Of a stretch of 64,000 bases of DNA, positions 9,681-18,466 are shown piece after piece. Source of the stretch: G965205255 sp965205255 (lineage in GTDB: Bacteria > Pseudomonadota > Gammaproteobacteria > Pseudomonadales > Endozoicomonadaceae); contig OZ242051.1 of the NCBI GenBank assembly GCA_965205255.1, positions 124,001 to 188,000 on the forward strand, read 5' to 3'. The translations under genes and the position numbers were made by a program. The notes below the pieces were generated by a model. It did no database searches and had not been told where the DNA came from. It saw nothing but the letters and a program-made list of their open reading frames with translations. Positions within the stretch are counted from its first letter, which is position 1; each line of letters opens with the position of its first letter.

Positions 9681-11423
9681 ATGGAAAAAATCCTACTTCT
9701 TATATGTTTCAGCCTGTCAGCGACCGCTTTTGCAACAGAAACTGATGTATTAGCCACCATCTATAATCAGTTACAACGAGCAGATAGTCAGGGACACCCT
9801 TTAGAAAACATTACTTATGGTTTAACCTACAAGAACTCATTTGATCCTGAGGGAGGCTTTCTTACATTATATCCTGGCAATGTTTGGGGCTTACAGGCAA
9901 AAAACGTAGCAACTTATCAATTTCAGACAGGACCTGGATTTAGTTCAGATTTTGGCTTACCTTATTGTCGTAAAAATCTGGATTGCAAAAGCTCTGGTGC
10001 AACATGTCAGCATCTGAGTGTCTTTGATAATGCCATATCCGAAACTCAAAAATTATGCACTGGTATAGCTGACAATAATTTAGACAAGATCTATAACTTA
10101 ATAACATCTGCAAAGAAGTTTGTAGATATTACCACTATGTCGCACCTGCCTAATCAAAAATTTAAGTCTGCGATAAGAGATTCCTTAACAACACTGGCTA
10201 AATCAGGAAAACCTATAATGGTGAGAATCCTTTATGGTTTACATCCAATGTCTACCTCTAAAGGTGATGCTCAGTCGCTAAGCACAACTGTGCAATCCAA
10301 AGCTAAAACAACGAAAAGCTGGCTTGAAAGTGTTACCAAAGGCGTTACAAATATTCCTGGCTCTCGTTTATCTATTCATCTCGCTGGCATGAGAACCTGC
10401 ATAGGCTTTTATCCAATGAATCACTGCGCTAAAGGTGCGCCTGATATATATATGAGTCTGTCATTGAATCATTCCAAAATCATTGATGTCGATGGTGCAT
10501 CAGTAATGACAGGAGGGGTCAATATGTATTCAGAAACTTACTTAAAAAATAACCCCATTTTTGACCTTATGGTAACAATATCTGGCTCTGCAGCACAAAA
10601 GACTCTCGGTTTTACTAATATGCTCTGGAAGTATGTTAATGATAATATGGCTAAATACCCTATAAATATTATTAAATACAGTTATACACATGGCGCAATT
10701 TATCGAAATACAACTGCCCCTTATTTTACGACAGACGCTCCCACCAATTCCGGAAATGCAGAAATATTGAGTGTCGGTCGTACCGGAGCAGGAATCTTAC
10801 CCAATGGCAAAGAGCAAAATTCATCAGACCTTGCACTTTATTTGTTACTATCTCAGGCCAGACACAGTATATTCCTTGCGCAACAAAGCCTGAATGCATC
10901 ATTTAATATCTGGCCATTTAATACCGTAAAAAACGCTTCTGGCCGTTTGATACCTCATACAAACTTTATCAGTGCGCTCGCACGGCTACTAATACGTGGT
11001 GGTAGTGTGTATATCGTTACATCTCCTTACTCATACATACCTTTAGAGCTTGGCTATAGATCACTGGCATCTCCTAAAAAAATATGGAATAAAATTAAAG
11101 CCGAAACAACAGCACTGTTGCCCTCAACACAAAAAAATGCAACAAAACTTCTGTGTGGCCATTTACACATAGCAACCATCAGATTTAACCTGAATGATAA
11201 TACATGGCAAAATGGTAAAAAAATATTTGATCACTATAAATTTATGATGACAGATAGTCGTTTGTTCTATTATGGTTCCCAAAATTTTTATCCTACAGGG
11301 TTGCAAAACTTTGGTTATATTGTTGATTCACCTGAAATGGCAACTTACATGAAAAAAAGATTTTGGGACAGGTTATGGGAATATTCGAAAAGGACTGAGG
11401 CAACAGAATTTCACAATTGCTGA
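9681..11423 (+). CDS. Secreted phospholipase D-like protein with two HKD motifs
   Basis: The N-terminus MEKILLLICFSLSATAFA is a Sec signal peptide, so the 580-residue product should reach the periplasm or outside. Both catalytic HxKx4D motifs of the PLD superfamily are intact: HSKIIDVD followed by GGVNM, and HYKFMMTD followed by GSQNFYP. Several cysteines in the first third could form disulfides. Overall form (signal, one polypeptide with two HKD halves, about 60 kDa) resembles the secreted PLD group that includes Yersinia murine toxin and eukaryote-directed bacterial PLDs; that is inference. The substrate could be a phospholipid or nucleic acid. It is monocistronic, with weak ribosome-binding signal before the ATG, and followed by a hairpin terminator. 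Confidence 0.82.
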   Translation: MEKILLLICFSLSATAFATETDVLATIYNQLQRADSQGHPLENITYGLTYKNSFDPEGGFLTLYPGNVWGLQAKNVATYQFQTGPGFSSDFGLPYCRKNLDCKSSGATCQHLSVFDNAISETQKLCTGIADNNLDKIYNLITSAKKFVDITTMSHLPNQKFKSAIRDSLTTLAKSGKPIMVRILYGLHPMSTSKGDAQSLSTTVQSKAKTTKSWLESVTKGVTNIPGSRLSIHLAGMRTCIGFYPMNHCAKGAPDIYMSLSLNHSKIIDVDGASVMTGGVNMYSETYLKNNPIFDLMVTISGSAAQKTLGFTNMLWKYVNDNMAKYPINIIKYSYTHGAIYRNTTAPYFTTDAPTNSGNAEILSVGRTGAGILPNGKEQNSSDLALYLLLSQARHSIFLAQQSLNASFNIWPFNTVKNASGRLIPHTNFISALARLLIRGGSVYIVTSPYSYIPLELGYRSLASPKKIWNKIKAETTALLPSTQKNATKLLCGHLHIATIRFNLNDNTWQNGKKIFDHYKFMMTDSRLFYYGSQNFYPTGLQNFGYIVDSPEMATYMKKRFWDRLWEYSKRTEATEFHNC

Positions 11424-11508
11424 AGATTTCACTGAAAGACAATAATTGATAACAAAGCTTGCACTGGTTAAAAAAATAAGCCAATAATAAGAAAGTACAA
11501 AAATACAT

Positions 11509-11535
11509 GCGGATATGACATCCGCTCTTTATTTT
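11509..11535 (+). terminator. Probable intrinsic terminator after the PLD-like gene
   Basis: GCGGAT-ATGAC-ATCCGC forms a perfect 6-bp GC-rich stem at 11509-11525 and is followed by TCTTTATTTT. It lies 86 bases after the stop codon, just before the next small gene. Confidence 0.5.
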
Positions 11536-11558
11536 AAAGCCAAACTCAAGGAACGTGT

Positions 11559-11810
11559 ATGGCAAATAAAAATGACAAACAACGGGTTTTGGATGGTATT
11601 GAAGCCCTTTTTCCGGCAGATGCTTCCAGTGGAAAAAAAGCACTTATCGGTCAGGTGTTACTTAAATACGCTCTTGAAAACACCCCTTTTAACTGGCGGG
11701 AATTACCGCAAGAGGTATTGGAACGCTATCTCGCTATTTGTGAAGATTATGAGCTACGGTCAGAGCAAAACCAAAATACCGGATCACTTCCGGGGTATTT
11801 AAGGCATTAG
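11559..11810 (+). CDS. Small conserved-looking protein of unknown function
   Basis: An 83-residue, mostly helical and soluble-looking protein starting MANKNDKQRVLDGIEALFP, with no membrane segment, signal peptide or recognised motif. It is likely real: the ATG at 11559 has AAGGA at good spacing, codon use looks normal, and it occupies the space between two terminator-like hairpins. I do not recognise the family. Its neighbours (PLD-like upstream, NadD-like downstream) do not suggest a role. Confidence 0.65.
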   Translation: MANKNDKQRVLDGIEALFPADASSGKKALIGQVLLKYALENTPFNWRELPQEVLERYLAICEDYELRSEQNQNTGSLPGYLRH

Positions 11811-11822
11811 TTTCAAGATAAG

Positions 11823-11860
11823 AGCACCACCAGTGCTGGCTTTAATTTTTTGTTTTTTTT
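11823..11860 (+). terminator. Candidate terminator after the small unknown gene
   Basis: AGCAC-CACCA-GTGCT (11823-11837) forms a short 5-bp stem followed by GGC and a T-rich tract to 11860. The short stem and separated T-run make it moderate at best. Confidence 0.4.
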
Positions 11861-11945
11861 ACTGTGCTATAGCTCTTTATGATTTGTTTTTTTTGTTAAA
11901 AGAAGTATAAAATGAGAGGTTTAATAAAACTGGATTTCTTTCCAT

Positions 11946-12530
11946 ATGTCCCTTCGTATAGGTGTTTTCGGATCGGCATTCGATCCTCCAACAGCAGGTC
12001 ATAAAAATGTTTTAGAGCAAGCTAGTGTCGTTTGTGACGCGATTTTGCTGGTACCTTCTATTTATCATGCTTTTGGAAAAAAATCATTAGACTTTTCAGC
12101 ACGTTTATTACTACTGAATGCTTTTTTAGAAGATTTGTCTAATCTTGCCTGCCGTGTTCAAGTCTCTGATATAGAGCAAACATTATTCAATATGCAAAAA
12201 GAAAAACCGATTTACACCTATGATGTATTAAATGCATTGCAAGCGGACTTCAGACAAAGAAATGAAGATGTTGAGCTTGTATTTATTCGTGGCCCAGATA
12301 ATGCAATGCCTGATATCTGGCAACGGTTTTACCGGTTTCAGGATATCGAAAACCACTGGAAACTATTTACGGCTAAAGAAAATGTACAGGTACGAAGTTC
12401 GAAAGTCAGGGAAGTGTTAAGGTCTGCGGATAACTATACAGAGCGACAAATCGCACTTAACACACTGTTAACCCCGTCGGTATCAGTATGCATTGATAAA
12501 CATTTATTTTATCGAAGATTGGGGGTGTGA
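11946..12530 (+). CDS. NadD-like nicotinate-nucleotide adenylyltransferase
   Basis: Nucleotidyltransferase of the HxGH fold. The N-terminal GVFGSAFDPPTAGH contains the (T/H)xGH ATP-binding signature in the context usual for NadD (GGTFDPxHxGH), and VRSSKVREVL near residue 150 matches the ISSTxIR motif. NadD adenylates nicotinate mononucleotide in NAD synthesis. The deviation GSAFDPPTAGH instead of GGTFDPIHxGH, and the 194-residue length, leave open a paralogous adenylyltransferase role, so no gene symbol is given. No good ribosome binding site is seen before the ATG at 11946. It ends beside the scar of rfb and IS remnants. Confidence 0.75.
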   Translation: MSLRIGVFGSAFDPPTAGHKNVLEQASVVCDAILLVPSIYHAFGKKSLDFSARLLLLNAFLEDLSNLACRVQVSDIEQTLFNMQKEKPIYTYDVLNALQADFRQRNEDVELVFIRGPDNAMPDIWQRFYRFQDIENHWKLFTAKENVQVRSSKVREVLRSADNYTERQIALNTLLTPSVSVCIDKHLFYRRLGV

Positions 12531-12544
12531 ACTCCAAGTGTTCG

Positions 12545-12678
12545 CTTCTTTTAGCACTGCATTCACGCCTTTGTGCCATGAATACTCACCATCTGACGAG
12601 ATAACATCAGAGTATATACTTTTTAATTTGGAATTTTTGGGACGTAACACTTTAACAGGATAATCAGAAGAGGAAATG
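12545..12678 (-). pseudogene. Relic of an rfbD 3' end
   Basis: The plus-strand sequence here parallels the end of the intact rfbD at about 14180-14310, for example CATACTTTTTAATCTGGAAT there against TATACTTTTTAATTTGGAAT here. On the minus strand it still reads PVKVLRPKNSKLKS, matching PVKVFRPKNSRLKS of RfbD. It is clearly more diverged than the adjoining rfbC fragment. The rest of the gene is missing. Confidence 0.75.
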
Positions 12679-12950
12679 TGCATACCTAGGCGGAATATAA
12701 AATTGTCGCTGATTTTGTTCGCTTAGCTCAACCCCAGCATAATCACCATATGTCAAAGATTCAGGATTAATAACTACGGCAACATCATACACACAACCTT
12801 TACTAACCCTCACAAGCTTTCACTGAGGCCGTGTCTTTTAAAAATGAAGTCCTCTTAATATACTCTTTGCTGACCTTGAATGATTATCCTGCACAAAAGG
12901 CAAATTAATTCATGCAGGCTGTGCATAACGTTTCACCTGAAAGGCACGGA
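12679..12950 (-). pseudogene. Relic of the middle of rfbC
   Basis: About 270 bases closely match the intact rfbC at roughly 15230-15500, with only scattered substitutions and small changes that break the frame. Orientation and order relative to the rfbD relic are the same as in the living operon, but about 0.9 kb between the two is gone. It looks like a partial duplication with an internal deletion. It adjoins an IS remnant. Confidence 0.85.
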
Positions 12951-12954
12951 AAGA

Positions 12955-13332
12955 TCATAAAAACTCTCGGTCTGCAAGGACTTCAGATAAAAACCTTGTA
13001 TTCCTAGAAGCCTTTTTCTGTTTTCTTTTCAAGCTACCTTTAAAACCGATAACCTTATTCAGTAAATTCATTGCTATATGTCGGAAGCCTGCTAGTAATT
13101 CTGCTGCATCTCCCCGCCGTACTCTGCAACTGTCTTCTCTCATTTTAACATCGAATTTCCAGTGAAGCTTATTCTTAATAAACCAGTGCGCTCTGGTCGC
13201 TTGTGCCTGCTTCTCCGCAGTCAGTTCAGTAGAACTGATATAATAACGGATATAAATATTGTTCAAACGGGCATCTCGCCTTTTACTTCCCGAAATGACA
13301 TGGAGATCCCTAGGGTTTTCATGACTTTTCCT
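12955..13332 (-). pseudogene. Truncated ISAs1-family (H-repeat-type) transposase C-terminus
   Basis: The open frame 12955-13266 reads RYYISSTELTAEKQAQA then RAHWFIKNKLHWKFDV and RVRRGDAAE, the typical C-terminal region of ISAs1 or H-repeat transposases (RYYISS, SHWGIEN-LHW-DV, RIRRG-AAEN). Just upstream, in another frame, MKTLGISMSFREVKGE matches the part that normally precedes RYYISS, so there is a frameshift near 13265. Everything before about 13332 is missing, cut right next to the last O-antigen gene. This is a dead fragment that probably marks an old rearrangement boundary. Confidence 0.8.
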
Positions 13333-13338
13333 TACTTA

Positions 13339-14148
13339 TTACCCTCTTATCTTTCCCCCTAACCTCTTCCTATAAATATCTCTTGCTGTTTTAACAGAGC
13401 TTCTTTTTTTTATCAGCTCAAGAACATCCTCATCATCTTTCTGCTCTTTATAAGGCACAAATAATGCCTTCCCTCTTTCATCTACATTTTCTGGTGCATC
13501 CACAAGATAGTAAACTGCCAATGATTTACGGTTATTACCAACAGGGCAAGTAACAGGCTCTGGTAACCCATGCCAGCTATTTCTGGTGGTATCAAATAGT
13601 ACTGCCCGATTGAACATTGGTATCACCTGCTTTGAGAGATCCCCTACTGAATTATTTTTTTCATCATGTTTCCACAACCCCAAGCACCCCCCCCATGACT
13701 CTTTCCAGTTCTTTTCAAGATAAACAATAAGATTCAACTTTCTTTGCTGTCCTAGTTTAGGGTGTAGAGAGTAATCAAGATGTGTATTTAGTTTCCCTCC
13801 AGGTCTGTGAATATGCCAACCACCTCCATTTAAACCAAAATCAGCATAAAGCTTATCAAGCTCCATATTTTGTTCAAGCTGGTTTATAAACTGCGATGAA
13901 TTCAAATAAGAAAATACTTTATAAGTAAGAGGAGGAAATACATTCCAGTTGTTACATGCTTTTTTTACTTCAATGGCATTATCATACTGATACCAAACAT
14001 CACTCTCATAAGAAGGGAATTCTTCTGATAATTTATCTGCAATTTTTTCATTAAAAAAATTATCGATTACAATATGGGGAAAAGGCGATGCCTCCCAGAA
14101 TTTTTCTTTTATATTTTTTAGGGATTTATCATTAACAAGTAGTTCCAT
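13339..14148 (-). CDS. 2-oxoglutarate/Fe(II)-dependent oxygenase family protein
   Basis: A prolyl-4-hydroxylase-like 2OG-Fe(II) oxygenase of 269 residues. The iron ligands are visible as HLD in KLNTHLDYSLHPK and the distal His in NSWHGLPEPV, followed by a basic residue in NNRKSLAVYYL that would bind 2-oxoglutarate. Such enzymes hydroxylate proteins or small molecules; the substrate here is unknown. It is the last gene of the O-antigen operon, 22 bases after rfbD, so a role in modifying a sugar or a substituent of the O-unit is plausible but unproven. I used the ATG at 14148, which has GGAG eight bases upstream, over a TTG at 14166. An ISAs1 remnant follows directly. Confidence 0.75.
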   Translation of the reverse strand: MELLVNDKSLKNIKEKFWEASPFPHIVIDNFFNEKIADKLSEEFPSYESDVWYQYDNAIEVKKACNNWNVFPPLTYKVFSYLNSSQFINQLEQNMELDKLYADFGLNGGGWHIHRPGGKLNTHLDYSLHPKLGQQRKLNLIVYLEKNWKESWGGCLGLWKHDEKNNSVGDLSKQVIPMFNRAVLFDTTRNSWHGLPEPVTCPVGNNRKSLAVYYLVDAPENVDERGKALFVPYKEQKDDEDVLELIKKRSSVKTARDIYRKRLGGKIRG

Positions 14149-14169
14149 TATAGTGTCTCCATTCAAAGG

Positions 14170-15051
14170 TTATTCAATAATTTTTTTAAGCACTTCATCC
14201 ACCCCCTTACACCATGAAAAATCATCATCTGACAAAAGTAAATCAGAATGCATACTTTTTAATCTGGAATTTTTAGGGCGGAAAACTTTAACAGGGTAGC
14301 TGGAAGAAGGAACAGGGTATAATCTTTCTTTTTTTATCAGCGGATCAATAAAAGAGGCTTTTTCCACAAAAAACTGTGCAAACTCATACCAGGAGCAATA
14401 AGGCTGACCACTAAAGTGATAAATACCATGAATATTATTGGCACTCGTTTTGTCTATCAAGCTCAATAACACTTCTGCGATATGTCCTGCCCAAGTAGGT
14501 CCACCATACTGATCATTCACAATTCGTAATTCATCTTTCTCCCTAGCCAGCCGAAGAATAGTTTTTATAAAATTATTCCCATACTGGCTGAACACCCAAC
14601 TAACTCTGAGCACGAGTGATTCTGGATTCACTGCTAACACAGCCTGCTCTCCAGCCAACTTTGTTCGCCCATAAGAAGTTTTAGGATTTGGGCAATCTGT
14701 TTCAACATAGGGAGTCTCTTTTTCTCCATCAAAGACATAGTCGGTGGAAAGATGAAAAAATCTCGCATTAGCATTCTTTGCAGCCAGTGCTAAATATTTA
14801 GCACCTAAACAATTTATGTTATAAGCAAGCATTTCTTCATCTTCAGCTTTTTCTACAGCAGTATACGCTGCAGCATTAATAAGCACATCTGGGTTGACCA
14901 AAGAAACCTTTTTAAAAACTTCTTCCTTAGAGGTAATATCTAATAGATTGTGATTAAGTGCTATCACCTCAAACCCTTTATTTCCGAACAAGTCTGTCAA
15001 ATGACGACCAACCTGCCCCTGAGCACCTGTAACCATTACTTTTTTTGGCAT
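14170..15051 (-). CDS. rfbD: dTDP-4-dehydrorhamnose reductase
   Basis: Last step of dTDP-L-rhamnose synthesis, NAD(P)H-dependent reduction of dTDP-4-keto-L-rhamnose. This is an SDR-type protein with GAQGQVGRHL at the N-terminus, FHLSTDYVFDG and the catalytic YxxxK in SYGRTKLAGEQA; the C-terminal half carries the substrate-binding WYEFAQ region. At 293 residues it is of normal length. It overlaps the rfbC 3' end by 16 bases and has AGGA upstream. A diverged relic of a second rfbD tail lies at 12545-12678. Confidence 0.95.
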   Translation of the reverse strand: MPKKVMVTGAQGQVGRHLTDLFGNKGFEVIALNHNLLDITSKEEVFKKVSLVNPDVLINAAAYTAVEKAEDEEMLAYNINCLGAKYLALAAKNANARFFHLSTDYVFDGEKETPYVETDCPNPKTSYGRTKLAGEQAVLAVNPESLVLRVSWVFSQYGNNFIKTILRLAREKDELRIVNDQYGGPTWAGHIAEVLLSLIDKTSANNIHGIYHFSGQPYCSWYEFAQFFVEKASFIDPLIKKERLYPVPSSSYPVKVFRPKNSRLKSMHSDLLLSDDDFSWCKGVDEVLKKIIE

Positions 15052-15584
15052 AAATGCAGTTCCTTTAATGTAGGAAAGTTTTTATCTTTTTCTGAAAGTA
15101 GTGGTTGTGTACCAGGCCAGTTGATATTAATATCAGGGTCATTCCATATAATACCCGCTTCATCTTCAGGACGATAATAATCTGTGCATTTGTATTGGAA
15201 ATCTGCAGTATCACTTACGACAAAAAATCCATGTGCATACCCAGGCGGAATATAAAATTGTCGCTGATTTTCTTCGCTTAGCTCAACCCCAACATAATCA
15301 CCATATGTCAAAGATTCAGGATTAATATCTACGGCAACATCATACACACAACCTTTACTAACCCTCACAAGCTTTCCCTGAGGCCGTGTCTTTTGAAAAT
15401 GAAGTCCTCTTAATATACCCTTCGCTGACCTTGAATGATTATCCTGCACAAAAGGCAAATTAATTCCGGCAAGCTGTGCATAACGTTTCACCTGAAAGGT
15501 TTCCATGAAAAAACCACGGCTGTCATCAAAAACTTTCGGTTCAATAACAACGCATCCTTCCAGTGACGTTTGTATGACATTCAT
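15036..15584 (-). CDS. rfbC: dTDP-4-dehydrorhamnose 3,5-epimerase
   Basis: Cupin-fold epimerase converting dTDP-4-keto-6-deoxy-D-glucose to dTDP-4-keto-L-rhamnose. Recognised by SRGFFMETF, the catalytic region RGLHFQKTRPQGKLVRV, YIPPGYAHGF and DYYRPEDEAGIIWNDPDI. The 182 residues are the normal length. The ATG overlaps the rfbA stop (ATGA). A broken near-copy of its middle part sits at 12679-12950. Confidence 0.97.
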   Translation of the reverse strand: MNVIQTSLEGCVVIEPKVFDDSRGFFMETFQVKRYAQLAGINLPFVQDNHSRSAKGILRGLHFQKTRPQGKLVRVSKGCVYDVAVDINPESLTYGDYVGVELSEENQRQFYIPPGYAHGFFVVSDTADFQYKCTDYYRPEDEAGIIWNDPDININWPGTQPLLSEKDKNFPTLKELHLCQKK

Positions 15585-16462
15585 GTAAGACTTCCTGAAA
15601 TTTGCTTAAGATACTTTCCATAACCTGTTTTGATGAAAGCTTCAGCCTGAAGCAATAACTCTTCACGAGAAATCCATCTTTGGTTGTAAGCGATTTCTTC
15701 AGGACAGGCTATTTTTAATCCCTGTCTGTGCTCAATTGTCTGGACGAACTGACTTGCTTCAAGCAATGAGTCATGCGTTCCTGTGTCAAGCCATGCAAAC
15801 CCCCTCCCTAAAAGACTTACGTTTAAAGATTTTTTGCGCAGATAAGCCAGATTCACGTCTGTAATTTCTAACTCACCACGCACTGAAGGCTGAAGATTAT
15901 GCGCAATCTCTAAAACGTCATTGTCATAAAAATATAGGCCTGTCACTGCATAATTAGATTTAGGATACTCAGGCTTTTCTTCTATACTGACTACCTTTTG
16001 GTTTTCATCAAACTCAACAATACCAAAACGTTGAGGATCTGGCACGTGATAACCAAAAATTGTTGCACCCTGATGACAGGAAGTTGCAGATTTTAATCGC
16101 TCTGTAAAGTGCTGTCCGTAGAAAATATTGTCTCCCAACACGAGACATATGTTATCGTTCCCAATAAAGTCCGCACCGATGGTAAATGCCTGAGCCAAAC
16201 CTTCAGGCTTTGGTTGTACTGCATAAGTAAAGCTCACACCAAACTGACTGCCACACCTCAGCAAACGCTGAAAATAAGACAGATCTTCAGGCGTAGTTAT
16301 AATCAGAATATCCCGAATACCTGACAACATGAGTACTGACAAAGGATAATAGATCATGGGCTTATCATAAACAGGTAACAACTGCTTTGAAACACCCAAG
16401 GTAATTGGATGCAACCGGGTTCCCGATCCACCGGCAAGAATAATTCCTTTATATTTATTCAC
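15581..16462 (-). CDS. rfbA: Glucose-1-phosphate thymidylyltransferase
   Basis: Makes dTDP-D-glucose from glucose 1-phosphate and dTTP. Signature LAGGSGTRLHPITLGVSKQL at the N-terminus, then YYPLSVLMLSGIRDI, LVLGDNIFYG and WLDTGTHDSLLEAS. At 293 residues this is a full-length RmlA. It overlaps rfbB by 8 bases and rfbC by 4, so the four rhamnose genes are translationally coupled in the order B-A-C-D. Its product feeds both rhamnose and, possibly, the 4-amino sugar suggested by the DegT gene in this operon. Confidence 0.97.
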   Translation of the reverse strand: MNKYKGIILAGGSGTRLHPITLGVSKQLLPVYDKPMIYYPLSVLMLSGIRDILIITTPEDLSYFQRLLRCGSQFGVSFTYAVQPKPEGLAQAFTIGADFIGNDNICLVLGDNIFYGQHFTERLKSATSCHQGATIFGYHVPDPQRFGIVEFDENQKVVSIEEKPEYPKSNYAVTGLYFYDNDVLEIAHNLQPSVRGELEITDVNLAYLRKKSLNVSLLGRGFAWLDTGTHDSLLEASQFVQTIEHRQGLKIACPEEIAYNQRWISREELLLQAEAFIKTGYGKYLKQISGSLT

Positions 16463-17522
16463 TACCTTTTCCTATGCGATCAAGCTGATAAGAGCCTGAA
16501 AGTATTGCTTGCCACCAGCCTTGGTTTTCCAGATACCACAACACAGTTTTTCTAAGACCAGATTCAAATGTCTCTTGCGGTCTCCACCCCAGCACTTTCT
16601 CTATTTTTGATGCATCAATGGCATAACGCTGATCATGACCTGGCCTGTCCTGAACAAAAGTAATCAGCTCTTCATATCGAGCTATCCCTTTTGGTTTTTT
16701 AGGCATAATATCTTCTAATAGTGTACAGACAGCCAGTACAACATCTATATTTCTTTTTTCATTGTGTCCGCCAATATTATAAGTCTCTCCGATATTTCCC
16801 TGCATAATGATGGCATATAAAGCCCGAACATGATCTTCCACATACAGCCAATCTCTTACCTGATGACCATTACCATAGACTGGCAACACCTCACCACTCA
16901 ATGCATTTAAAATCATGTGAGGAATAAACTTTTCCGGGTAGTGAAATGGGCCATAATTATTTGAACAGTTTGTAATAACAACAGGAAAACCATAAGTACG
17001 ATACCACGCTCTTACTAGATGGTCTGCACCTGCTTTACTGGCAGAATAAGGTGAGCTTGGCGCATAAGGTGTGTTTTCACTAAATAGTTTCTCACAACCA
17101 TGTAAGTCACCAAAAACCTCATCCGTCGAGACATGATGAAAACGAAATCCAGCCTGTTTTACCGCGGATAGGGTTTCCCAGTATCTTCTGGAAGATTCTA
17201 ATAACGTGAATGTACCGACTACATTTGTTTGAATAAAATCAGCAGGCCCGTCAATGGAACGATCAACATGACTCTCTGCCGCAAGATGCATCACAAAATC
17301 AGGCTGATATTTAGAAAAAACTCGATCTAAAGCTTCACTATTACATATGTCCACTTGTTCAAACTGATATCTGGAAGAACTCTCAATACTTGCCAGAGAA
17401 GATAGGCTTCCAGCATAAGTTAATTTATCGATATTTATTACGGTGAATGATGTTTCATTAATCAGAAATCGAATAAGGGCAGAGCCAATAAACCCAGCTC
17501 CACCCGTAACCATAACAATCAT
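16455..17522 (-). CDS. rfbB: dTDP-glucose 4,6-dehydratase
   Basis: NAD-dependent SDR enzyme forming dTDP-4-keto-6-deoxy-D-glucose. The Rossmann motif is GGAGFIGSALIR; the catalytic TDE is in HVSTDEVFGDL and YxxxK in YSASKAGADHLV; LPVYGNGHQVRDWLYVEDH and the C-terminal RPGHDQRYAIDASK are diagnostic. The 355-residue length is normal. AGGGGA lies before the ATG at 17522. It starts 17 bases after the upstream glycosyltransferase gene. Confidence 0.97.
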   Translation of the reverse strand: MIVMVTGGAGFIGSALIRFLINETSFTVINIDKLTYAGSLSSLASIESSSRYQFEQVDICNSEALDRVFSKYQPDFVMHLAAESHVDRSIDGPADFIQTNVVGTFTLLESSRRYWETLSAVKQAGFRFHHVSTDEVFGDLHGCEKLFSENTPYAPSSPYSASKAGADHLVRAWYRTYGFPVVITNCSNNYGPFHYPEKFIPHMILNALSGEVLPVYGNGHQVRDWLYVEDHVRALYAIIMQGNIGETYNIGGHNEKRNIDVVLAVCTLLEDIMPKKPKGIARYEELITFVQDRPGHDQRYAIDASKIEKVLGWRPQETFESGLRKTVLWYLENQGWWQAILSGSYQLDRIGKGSE

Positions 17523-17539
17523 TATTTTCCCCTAAAAAA

Positions 17540-18466
17540 TCAGCCAAACTTATCCCAAAAACGGTGATGCATACTCAGTTTTTTCTTTAGCCATAATGGC
17601 ATCCACCTTTCTTTCTGACCAAGCTTATAACCAACAAGTTTCAATGCAGAAGTAACACAGGAACGACACAACCAATAAAGATTAGGCCATACATATTTCA
17701 ATTCAGATTTAACAAATCGAAGGCCTTCATCACCTGCCCCCCCAAAATTTTCACGTATCCATGGCTCTCGGGCATGAAATACGCCTATGTCAAAGTAACG
17801 CTTAAACTCACTAAGCGGCGTATAGTTGTGAGAATGATAACAAGTTGCCTCACCACTATAGACAATTTTATATCCTGCTAAAACCATTTTAGCAGCCACA
17901 TACATATCCTCTGACAAAATAGTATCAGCAGGAAACCCACCTACTTCCATTAGAACGGAACGACGATATGCAGAAAATGAATTAGAAATAAAAGGTACTT
18001 TAATCCCCTGTTTGGAAATATCGGACTCATCTTTTATCTCTGTCTTTTCAGGGTAGTTAAACACACGTGCATGCCTAGCTAATGGGTTAGCATTTTTATG
18101 GGGTAATTGTCTTCCACAGACAGCACCCACTTTAGAATCATCAAAAAATTTAAGGATATTACTTATAGAATCAGAAGTGGCTAAATAAGCATCTTGCGTC
18201 ATGTAGATTAGGATATCTGCATCTTCACATTTCTCAGCAGCCATTTGACGAGTGCCGCCATGATTAAAGTCTTTCCTATTAATTTTAACCACCGACACAT
18301 TTTTTTCTTGGATAGTCTCTATATAACCATCATCACTATCACTATCTATAAATAAAATAGAAAAATCCAGATCATATAAAAAAATACATGATTTTAAACT
18401 TAAAACAAGTTTATTTAATTCATTTTCAGGATTGAGCGTTGGAATAACACATACAATATTTTTCAT
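17540..18466 (-). CDS. GT2 glycosyltransferase, probable rhamnosyltransferase
   Basis: A GT-A fold, family 2 glycosyltransferase of 308 residues, cytosolic face of the inner membrane. CVIPTLNPENELNKLV opens the fold; the metal site region is YMTQDAYL, and VPFISNSFSAYRRSVL plus ILSEDMYVAAKM follow. TQDA together with the NSFSAYRR and SEDMY blocks is the pattern of the RfbF/RfbN-like rhamnosyltransferase branch, which fits the rhamnose genes immediately downstream. Donor and linkage are inferred, not shown. It overlaps the preceding glycosyltransferase by 4 bases (ATGA). Confidence 0.83.
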   Translation of the reverse strand: MKNIVCVIPTLNPENELNKLVLSLKSCIFLYDLDFSILFIDSDSDDGYIETIQEKNVSVVKINRKDFNHGGTRQMAAEKCEDADILIYMTQDAYLATSDSISNILKFFDDSKVGAVCGRQLPHKNANPLARHARVFNYPEKTEIKDESDISKQGIKVPFISNSFSAYRRSVLMEVGGFPADTILSEDMYVAAKMVLAGYKIVYSGEATCYHSHNYTPLSEFKRYFDIGVFHAREPWIRENFGGAGDEGLRFVKSELKYVWPNLYWLCRSCVTSALKLVGYKLGQKERWMPLWLKKKLSMHHRFWDKFG

